DNA of 64,000 nt from Streptomyces morookaense (GTDB taxonomy: Bacteria; Actinomycetota; Actinomycetes; Streptomycetales; Streptomycetaceae). The notes below the pieces were generated by a model. That model had not been told where the DNA came from. It ran no database searches and saw only the letters and a program-made list of their open reading frames with translations. The stretch covers positions 1 to 64,000 of the forward strand of contig NZ_JABBXF010000039.1 of the NCBI RefSeq assembly GCF_013030945.1. Direction: 5' to 3'. Made by a program: the position numbers and the translations under genes. The number at the start of each line of letters is the position of its first letter. Positions within the stretch are counted from its first letter, which is position 1. Positions 52,679 to 64,000 of the stretch are shown here, one piece after another.

Positions 52679-53569
52679 GTGTCTGACCCGAACCTGAACG
52701 ACGCCGTCGACTCCGTCGAGAAGGCCGAGGCCGACGTGGACGCGGCGGCCGTCTCGGCCGAGGTCGAGGGCGACGACACCGCGCAGGAGATCGTCGAGAA
52801 CGCCGACGGCACCGACGAGCTCGACGCCGAGGAAGCCGCCGCGGGCGAGCCGGCCGAGGAGGCCGCCCTGCACGTCGACAGCGACGAGGACGCCGCCGCC
52901 GTGGAGCAGGCCGACGAGGCCGACGCCGAGCTGCCCGCCGAGGAGGCCCCGGTCGACCCGATCGCCGCTCTCCGCGAGGAGCTGCGCGGCCTGCCCGGCG
53001 AGTGGTACGTCATCCACACCTACGCGGGCTACGAGAACCGCGTGAAGACCAACCTCGAGCAGCGTGCCGTCTCGCTGAACGTCGAGGACTACATCTTCCA
53101 GGCCGAGGTGCCGCAGGAAGAGGTCGTCCAGATCAAGAACGGCGACCGCCGCACCGTCCGCCAGAACAAGCTCCCCGGCTACGTGCTGGTGCGCATGGAC
53201 CTGACGAACGAGTCCTGGGGCGTCGTCCGCAACACCCCGGGTGTCACCGGCTTCGTCGGCAACGCCTACGACCCGTACCCGCTGACCCTGGACGAGATCG
53301 TCAAGATGCTCGCGCCGGAGGCGGAGGAGAAGGCCGCCCGCGAGGCCGCCGAGGCCGAGGGCAAGCCCGCGCCGTCCCGCAAGGTCGAGGTCCAGGTGCT
53401 GGACTTCGAGGTGGGCGACTCGGTCACCGTCACCGACGGCCCGTTCGCCACGCTGCAGGCGACGATCAACGAGATCAACGCCGACTCGAAGAAGGTCAAG
53501 GGCCTCGTCGAGATCTTCGGTCGCGAGACCCCGGTCGAGCTGAGCTTCGACCAGATCCAGAAGAACTAG
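52679..53569 (+). CDS. nusG: Transcription termination/antitermination factor NusG
   Basis: 296 residues from GTG 52679 (GGAAGAAG upstream), much longer than E. coli NusG (181) because of an acidic N-terminal extension of ~105 residues rich in Asp, Glu and Ala. The NGN domain begins at EWYVIHTYAGYENRVKTNL and continues through GYVLVRMDL and VRNTPGVTGFVG; the KOW domain is VGDSVTVTDGPFATLQATI. Such acidic extensions are usual in Streptomyces. Followed by a classic terminator. Confidence 0.96.
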   Translation: MSDPNLNDAVDSVEKAEADVDAAAVSAEVEGDDTAQEIVENADGTDELDAEEAAAGEPAEEAALHVDSDEDAAAVEQADEADAELPAEEAPVDPIAALREELRGLPGEWYVIHTYAGYENRVKTNLEQRAVSLNVEDYIFQAEVPQEEVVQIKNGDRRTVRQNKLPGYVLVRMDLTNESWGVVRNTPGVTGFVGNAYDPYPLTLDEIVKMLAPEAEEKAAREAAEAEGKPAPSRKVEVQVLDFEVGDSVTVTDGPFATLQATINEINADSKKVKGLVEIFGRETPVELSFDQIQKN

Positions 53570-53582
53570 TTCCTCAACACTT

Positions 53583-53617
53583 CCGAGAGGCCAGACCAGG
53601 GCGGTCTGGCCTCTCGG
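53583..53617 (+). terminator. Intrinsic terminator after nusG
   Basis: CCGAGAGGCCAGACC (53583-53597) and GGTCTGGCCTCTCGG (53603-53617) form a perfect 15-bp stem with an AGGGC loop and a following run of five T. It is the best canonical terminator in the window and separates secE-nusG from rplK-rplA. Confidence 0.95.
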
Positions 53618-53620
53618 TTT

Positions 53621-53648
53621 TTGGCCCGGCCACGTTACCCGTTATCGT
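53621..53648 (+). promoter_or_regulatory. Candidate promoter of rplK-rplA
   Basis: TTGGCC (53621-53626), 16-base spacer, TATCGT (53643-53648), immediately after the nusG terminator and 66 bases before rplK. Motif match only. Confidence 0.4.
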
Positions 53649-53713
53649 GGTGCGGTATGCCTGCGCGCAGTGTGCTCAGGCAAAGAACCTCTCACTAGGA
53701 CCCGGAGAGAGCA

Positions 53714-54148
53714 ATGCCTCCCAAGAAGAAGAAGGTCACGGGGCTCATCAAGCTCCAGATCCAGGCCGGTGCCGCCAACCCGGCTCCGCCGGTCGGCCCC
53801 GCGCTGGGTCAGCACGGCGTCAACATCATGGAGTTCTGCAAGGCCTACAACGCCGCGACCGAGTCGCAGCGTGGCATGGTCGTGCCGGTGGAGATCACGG
53901 TCTACGAGGACCGTTCCTTCACCTTCGTCACGAAGACCCCGCCGGCCGCGAAGCTGATCCTCAAGGCTGCGGGCGTGCAGAAGGGCTCCGGCGAGCCGCA
54001 CAAGACCAAGGTCGGCAAGATCACCGAGGCGCAGATCCGCGAGATCGCCACGACCAAGATGCCCGACCTGAACGCCAACGACCTGGATGCCGCCGCGAAG
54101 ATCGTCGCCGGCACCGCCCGCTCCATGGGCATCACGGTCGAGGGCTGA
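53714..54148 (+). CDS. rplK: 50S ribosomal protein L11
   Basis: 144 residues, ATG 53714 with GGAGAG upstream. Family sequence throughout: IKLQIQAGAANPAPPVGPAL, GQHGVNIMEFCKAYNAAT, and the rRNA-binding C-terminal domain ending RSMGITVEG. The proline pair in the N-terminal domain forms the thiostrepton-binding site region. 77 bases to rplA. Confidence 0.98.
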   Translation: MPPKKKKVTGLIKLQIQAGAANPAPPVGPALGQHGVNIMEFCKAYNAATESQRGMVVPVEITVYEDRSFTFVTKTPPAAKLILKAAGVQKGSGEPHKTKVGKITEAQIREIATTKMPDLNANDLDAAAKIVAGTARSMGITVEG

Positions 54149-54225
54149 CGGCCACCACCTCGCAGTACCCGTGGGAGGGCCGGCGCGGTCCGTACCACGA
54201 ACTCCATGAACACTGAGGAGAAGCA

Positions 54226-54942
54226 GTGAAGCGCAGCAAGAACCTCCGCGCTGCGGACGCCAAGATCGACGCGGAGCGCCTGTACGCCCCGCTCGAGGCT
54301 GTCCGTCTGGCGAAGGAGACCTCCACCGCCAAGTTCGACGCGACCGTCGAGGTTGCCTTCCGCCTGGGTGTCGACCCGCGCAAGGCCGACCAGATGGTCC
54401 GTGGCACCGTGAACCTTCCGCACGGCACCGGTAAGACCGCCCGGGTCCTGGTCTTCGCGACCGGCGACCGTGCCGAGGCCGCGCGTGCCGCGGGCGCCGA
54501 CATCGTCGGTGCCGACGAGCTGATCGACGAGGTCGCGAAGGGCCGTCTGGACTTCGACGCCGTCGTCGCCACCCCGGACCTCATGGGCAAGGTCGGCCGC
54601 CTCGGCCGCGTGCTCGGTCCCCGTGGCCTGATGCCGAACCCGAAGACCGGCACGGTCACCCCGGACACCGCCAAGGCTGTCACGGACATCAAGGGCGGCA
54701 AGATCGAGTTCCGCGTCGACAAGCACTCGAACCTGCACTTCATCATCGGCAAGGTGTCCTTCGACGACACCAAGCTGGTGGAGAACTACGCCGCGGCCCT
54801 GGAGGAGATCCTCCGTCTGAAGCCGTCGGCCGCCAAGGGCCGCTACATCAAGAAGGCGACCCTGGCCACCACGATGGGCTCGGGCATCGCCCTGGACCCG
54901 AACCGCACCCGCAACCTGCTGGTCGAGGACGAGACCGTCTGA
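54226..54942 (+). CDS. rplA: 50S ribosomal protein L1
   Basis: 238 residues, GTG 54226 with GAGGAG upstream. Conserved VEVAFRLGVDPRKADQMVRG, RGLMPNPKTGTVT and the two-domain L1 fold with GRLGRVLGPRG. L1 is also the usual translational repressor of its own operon. A long hairpin ends the unit. Confidence 0.98.
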   Translation: MKRSKNLRAADAKIDAERLYAPLEAVRLAKETSTAKFDATVEVAFRLGVDPRKADQMVRGTVNLPHGTGKTARVLVFATGDRAEAARAAGADIVGADELIDEVAKGRLDFDAVVATPDLMGKVGRLGRVLGPRGLMPNPKTGTVTPDTAKAVTDIKGGKIEFRVDKHSNLHFIIGKVSFDDTKLVENYAAALEEILRLKPSAAKGRYIKKATLATTMGSGIALDPNRTRNLLVEDETV

Positions 54943-54963
54943 GACCGCCTGTAACGGGCTTCC

Positions 54964-55000
54964 GCCGGGCCCCGCACCCTTCCTGGGTGCGGGGCCCGGC
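54964..55000 (+). terminator. Terminator after rplA
   Basis: Arms 54964-54979 (GCCGGGCCCCGCACCC) and 54985-55000 pair perfectly over 16 bp with a TTCCT loop, 22 bases after the stop. Confidence 0.92.
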
Positions 55001-55102
55001 GCGTTGGTGCGGGGCGGTGGGACGGGACCGGATATCCGGTTGCCGCGCTGTCGGTGGCCGGGGATATCGTCCGTACAACATCGTTCATGGGGGGTTGTGT
55101 TC

Positions 55103-55999
55103 ATGAATCGCCGTACGCTCCACGTCACTGCCGGTATGGCCGCAGGACTGCTGCTCTGCGGGGCCGTCACGGGCTGCTCGGCCTCGGACGGCAAGCGCAG
55201 TGCCTCGTCGGCCGCGGCCGGCGCCGAGGCCGCCTCCGGGGCCCCTGTGGCCGCCGTGCAGACCGCTGCGAAGAAGGCCGCCGAGCTGAAGTCCCTGCGG
55301 GTCGAGATGAGCGGTACGGTGCCGGGCGCTCCTGGGCGGATGCAGGCCGACATGGCCATGAGCATGGCCCCCAAGGCCATGGAGATGAACATGGAGCTCG
55401 CCGGCCGGGGGGAAGAGGGCGGCAGGTTCACGCTCAAGCTCGTCGGGGACGCCATGTACCTCGGCGGCAGCGAGAAGATAGCCGGCCACCTGGACGGCAA
55501 GCACTGGGTGAAGCTGCCCCTGAACGGCAAGATGAAGGACGCCCTGGACGGGATGGGCGCGGCCCACCAGGATCCGTCCGCCCAGACGGATCTGCTCTCC
55601 GGCTCCAGGAACATCAAGAAGGTAGGCGAGGAGACCGTCGCCGGCACCCGGGCCACGCACTACGCGGGCTCCGTCACGATCGACGAGATGGAGGGGCAGG
55701 TCGGCAAGGGCGGCAGCGACGCGGTCAAGGAGAGCCGCCGCAAGTCGGTCGAGCAGCTCCGGCAGCAGGGCGTGCAGAAGCTCGATGTCGACCTGTGGAT
55801 CGACAAGGACAGCCGGCCGGTCCAGCTGCGCGAGCGCGGGCAGGCCGACAAGGGCCCGCTCGACCTGACCATGGTCTTCAAGGACTTCGACAAGCCGGTC
55901 ACCGTCGAGGCCCCGGCGGCCGACGACACGGCGGACATGGGCGACCGCCCGGCGGGCGGTCTGGGCGGCGGTCTGGGCGAGGCCTCCAAGAGCCTCTGA
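55103..55999 (+). CDS. LppX/LprG-like lipoprotein
   Basis: 298 residues from ATG 55103. Lipoprotein signal peptide ending in the lipobox AVTGC (Cys about residue 24), a Ser/Ala linker, then a half-barrel domain of the LppX/LprA/LprG type: LKSLRVEMSGTVPG, GRFTLKLVGDAMYLGG, WVKLPLNGK, THYAGSVTIDEM, LWIDKDSRPVQLRERG. Related proteins carry lipids or sense the envelope. Lies between rplA and rplJ as its own unit, bounded by the rplA terminator and the L10 leader. Confidence 0.82.
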   Translation: MNRRTLHVTAGMAAGLLLCGAVTGCSASDGKRSASSAAAGAEAASGAPVAAVQTAAKKAAELKSLRVEMSGTVPGAPGRMQADMAMSMAPKAMEMNMELAGRGEEGGRFTLKLVGDAMYLGGSEKIAGHLDGKHWVKLPLNGKMKDALDGMGAAHQDPSAQTDLLSGSRNIKKVGEETVAGTRATHYAGSVTIDEMEGQVGKGGSDAVKESRRKSVEQLRQQGVQKLDVDLWIDKDSRPVQLRERGQADKGPLDLTMVFKDFDKPVTVEAPAADDTADMGDRPAGGLGGGLGEASKSL

Positions 56000-56052
56000 G
56001 CCGCCCGGTCGGCACCGATTTGCGTGACCGGAGGTCGGTCACCTATCGTGTC

Positions 56053-56215
56053 CGGGAAGCCAAAGACCGCTGGTTGCTTCTGTATGCGTCGGTGCACACG
56101 GAAGCCGAAGGATCCGCTAGCTGCGGACGGCCCGCGCAGGTGACATCGAGGAATTGCTCCCGGACGCATTGTTGTCCGGTCGAGTTACGCCCCGTGCGCC
56201 TGCGCCGGGGCGTTT
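56053..56215 (+). promoter_or_regulatory. L10 leader region upstream of rplJ
   Basis: The 272-base gap before rplJ contains a structured leader. By position this should be the ribosomal protein L10 leader, where L10(L12)4 binds and represses its own mRNA. Several short inverted repeats can be drawn (for example GCTAGCTGCGG near 56120), ending with the hairpin at 56187-56213. Assigned by location and general features; the kink-turn was not verified base by base. Confidence 0.6.
56187..56213 (+). terminator. Attenuator-like hairpin in the rplJ leader
   Basis: ACGCCCCG (56187-56194) and CGGGGCGT (56206-56213) pair perfectly and are followed by TTGATTT, 58 bases before the rplJ start. Confidence 0.6.
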
Positions 56216-56271
56216 GATTTGCCCAAGCCCCTTCTGCGCGGTCCTCATCACCCGGAAGGAGGCCGAGGCTC

Positions 56272-56802
56272 ATGGCGAAGACCGAGAAGGTCTCGGCTGT
56301 GGCGGAGATTGCGGACGAGTTCCGCAATTCCAACGCCGCAGTCGTGACCGCGTACACCGGTCTGTCCGTTGCGCAGCTCAGGCAGCTGCGCCGTTCGCTC
56401 GGTGACAACGCTCAGTACCGTGTGGTGAAGAACACGCTGACCAAGATCGCGGCCAATGAGGCTGGGATCGTCGCGCTGGACGAGCACCTGAGTGGCTCGA
56501 CGGCTGTCGCCTTCGTGACCGGTGACCCGGTCGAGGCGGCGAAGGGTCTTCGTGACTTCGCCAAGGAGAACCCCGCTCTCGTCATCAAGGGCGGTGTCCT
56601 TGAAGGCAAGGCGCTGTCCGCCGACGAGATCAAGAAGCTTGCGGACCTCGAGTCCCGCGAGGTTCTGCTCAGCAAGCTGGCCGGTGCCATGAAGGGCAAG
56701 CAGTCCCAGGCTGCCTCGCTCTTCCAGGCGCTGCCGACGAAGCTCGTCCGCACCGTGGACGCGCTGCGCGCCAAGCAGGCCGAGCAGGGCGGTGCCGAGT
56801 AA
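56272..56802 (+). CDS. rplJ: 50S ribosomal protein L10
   Basis: 176 residues, ATG 56272, GGAGG at 56258-56262. Conserved AVVTAYTGLSVAQLRQLRRSL and YRVVKNTLTKIAA; the C-terminal helix binds L7/L12 dimers. 109 bases to rplL. Confidence 0.98.
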   Translation: MAKTEKVSAVAEIADEFRNSNAAVVTAYTGLSVAQLRQLRRSLGDNAQYRVVKNTLTKIAANEAGIVALDEHLSGSTAVAFVTGDPVEAAKGLRDFAKENPALVIKGGVLEGKALSADEIKKLADLESREVLLSKLAGAMKGKQSQAASLFQALPTKLVRTVDALRAKQAEQGGAE

Positions 56803-56911
56803 TTCGGCTCGCACATTGATCGCTGCCCCCGGGCGGTGATCACAGCGGGCCAGTACAGCCCGCCGACATGTACATCCCGGCACCTGCCGAATTAGTGGAA
56901 GGAACGCCATC

Positions 56912-57298
56912 ATGGCGAAGCTGACCAAGGACGAGCTGCTCGCGCAGTTCGAGGAGATGACCCTCATCGAGCTGGCCGAGTTCGTCTCCGCCTTCGAGGA
57001 GAAGTTCGACGTCACCGCCGCCGCCGCTGCGCCGGTCGTCGTTGCCGGCGGCGTCGCCGGTGGCGAGGCTGCCGCCGAGGAGGAGAAGGACGAGTTCGAC
57101 GTCATCCTCACCGGCGCCGGCGACAAGAAGATCCAGGTCATCAAGGTCGTGCGTGAGCTGACCTCCCTGGGTCTGAAGGAGGCCAAGGACCTCGTCGACG
57201 GCACCCCGAAGCCGGTCCTCGAGAAGGTCGCCAAGGACGCCGCGGAGAAGGCCGCCGAGGCCCTCAAGGGCGCCGGCGCCTCCGTCGAGGTCAAGTAA
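56912..57298 (+). CDS. rplL: 50S ribosomal protein L7/L12
   Basis: 128 residues, ATG 56912 with GGAAGG upstream. N-terminal dimerisation helices (LTKDELLAQFEEMTLIELAE), an Ala/Gly/Val hinge at about 40-55, and the C-terminal factor-binding domain (DEFDVILTGAGDKKIQVIKV, GLKEAKDLVDGTPKPVLE). A hairpin and a 587-base gap separate it from rpoB. Confidence 0.98.
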   Translation: MAKLTKDELLAQFEEMTLIELAEFVSAFEEKFDVTAAAAAPVVVAGGVAGGEAAAEEEKDEFDVILTGAGDKKIQVIKVVRELTSLGLKEAKDLVDGTPKPVLEKVAKDAAEKAAEALKGAGASVEVK

Positions 57299-57340
57299 CA
57301 CCTGCCGGCCCGGGCCCCTGTGGCCCCGGCCGGACAACTC

Positions 57341-57372
57341 AAGGGCGATCACCCATGCGGGTGGTCGCCCTT
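57341..57372 (+). terminator. Hairpin after rplL
   Basis: AAGGGCGATCACCC (57341-57354) pairs with GGGTGGTCGCCCTT (57359-57372) over 14 bp with one wobble and an ATGC loop, 43 bases after the rplL stop. Could partly terminate transcription and set the ratio of L7/L12 to RNA polymerase subunits. Confidence 0.75.
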
Positions 57373-57693
57373 GGGCGTTCCCGGGACGGATGCGTGTGAC
57401 TGTCGGAGGGTGCGAGTATGGTGATCTTCGTTGTCCGGGGCGCTCGAGGGGGCGCCCGGGAGCCGGGGGCCTTGACGAACGGCACGCCGCGCGCAATTCT
57501 CAGGACGCGTCGCCACATCGATCCTCCGTCCGAGGCATGGATCGTGGGCGGGCAGGGAAGTATCGTCATGCGCTTCCGGCGCATGGCTCGCGTCAGGCGT
57601 GGGCCGGGCGCAGGTCGGACGCAGCGGACGGCGAGGAACAACAGGATCCCGGAGGGAGAGATTGGTATCGCACCGGTCTCGGGAAATCCGCTC

Positions 57694-57722
57694 TGGACAT
57701 CAGTGGGCCAAGTGGCTACACT
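57694..57722 (+). promoter_or_regulatory. Candidate promoter of rpoBC
   Basis: TGGACA (57694-57699), a 17-base spacer and TACACT (57717-57722) make a good match to the principal sigma factor consensus, 164 bases upstream of rpoB. Suggests rpoBC can be transcribed independently of rplJL. Confidence 0.6.
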
Positions 57723-57885
57723 GACCCTTTGCGCTGCCTGTTAGCTGCTCCCTGCCCGTCACCAGGGGCATGCCCACTTCCGAGCATTGCTGAGAGAGAC
57801 CCTCTGACCTGGGATTTCTCCCCGTGCTGCACGTAGTGGGACCGGTACGCGCGTAGTGAGTCCGAGCCCTCGGAAGGACCCCCTC

Positions 57886-61368
<3,483 letters not shown>

Positions 61369-61375
61369 CGGGTCT

Positions 61376-61407
61376 GGTGGGGGGCTTCCCCCGGGAAGCC
61401 CCCCACC
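61376..61407 (+). repeat. Long hairpin in the rpoB-rpoC spacer
   Basis: Arms 61376-61390 and 61393-61407 (GGTGGGGGGCTTCCC and its complement) form a 15-bp perfect palindrome starting 7 bases after the rpoB stop. A second, imperfect inverted repeat follows at about 61408-61440 (CCATTGCC...GGCATGG). It resembles dispersed palindromic elements common in Streptomyces spacers and might stabilise or attenuate the rpoBC message. Confidence 0.75.
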
Positions 61408-61527
61408 TCCCCCATTGCCTGAACGGCATGGGAGGGACCCCCATCCGGACCCCCAGACCACTGATGTAGAGCCCATATCCCGCCACGGCGGGAGGGCACG
61501 AACCCTGAAAGAGGGATTGACGACAAA

Positions 61528-64000
<2,473 letters not shown>

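Larger units (their letters stand above)
57299..57885. other. rplL-rpoB intergenic region
   Basis: 587 bases with no supported gene. It holds the hairpin at 57341-57372 and a strong promoter candidate at 57694-57722. The rest, including 57380-57690, shows no clear element. Confidence 0.7.

Noticed and set aside
56000..56271. A small protein-coding gene upstream of rplJ
   Set aside because: Reading frames here are short, without a ribosome-binding site, and overlap leader hairpins; an RNA leader explains the region better.
57418..57744. Reading frame in the rplL-rpoB spacer (~108 codons)
   Set aside because: No ribosome-binding site, unusual amino-acid composition, and it overlaps the candidate rpoB promoter.

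Overview
The window is a very high G+C actinobacterial chromosome segment, almost certainly Streptomyces. The evidence is near-universal G/C third codon positions, frequent GTG/TTG starts, a 1160-residue RpoB with a TTG start, and a gene order that matches, from memory, the S. coelicolor region from the main nuo operon to rpoBC. No phage, IS element, CRISPR array or rRNA gene was seen. The sequence starts inside nuoG and ends inside rpoC.

Layout. (1) 3-9275: end of the main respiratory complex I operon, nuoG(partial)HIJKLMN, with start/stop overlaps at most junctions. (2) 9.3-24 kb: single genes and small operons. These are a lipoprotein, fumarylacetoacetase, an ATP-grasp/flavin oxidoreductase pair of unknown pathway, a polyprenyl diphosphate synthase (possibly for the menaquinone side chain), a LolA-like exported protein with an ABC exporter, an M28 aminopeptidase, RarD, a zinc-ribbon membrane protein and an APC transporter. 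(3) 24-30.6 kb, minus strand: the two subunits of a 2-oxoacid:ferredoxin oxidoreductase (korAB), then a two-component system with one response regulator and two tandem duplicated histidine kinases. (4) 30.8-41.1 kb: a second, reduced complex I operon (nuoA2 B2 C2 H2 I2 J2 K2 L2 M2 N2). It lacks nuoD, E, F and G, and its NuoC has a ~380-residue repetitive tail built from five copies of a 135-bp unit. (5) 41-52 kb: HtpX, a small secreted protein, a frameshifted beta-carbonic anhydrase, YccF, YajQ, tRNA-Tyr, an NAD(P)-binding protein, a cytosine-deaminase-like protein that has lost several catalytic residues, tRNA-Thr/tRNA-Met/rpmG, two MaoC dehydratase subunits, murB, adenosine deaminase, an aminotransferase and tRNA-Trp. 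(6) 52.3-64 kb: secE-nusG, rplK-rplA, an embedded lipoprotein gene, rplJ-rplL and rpoB-rpoC.

The first third and the second nuo cluster concern electron transport and proton translocation. The reduced complex I lacks the NADH-oxidising module and lies close to a ferredoxin-reducing enzyme, which suggests (inference only) an alternative electron input. The right end is the conserved transcription/translation block, broken up by strong hairpins and leader elements. The most unusual items are the repeat-tailed NuoC2 in an incomplete complex I operon, the degenerate amidohydrolase, the ATP-grasp/flavoprotein pair, and a palindromic element present as a 24-nt exact match at two sites and partially at a third.
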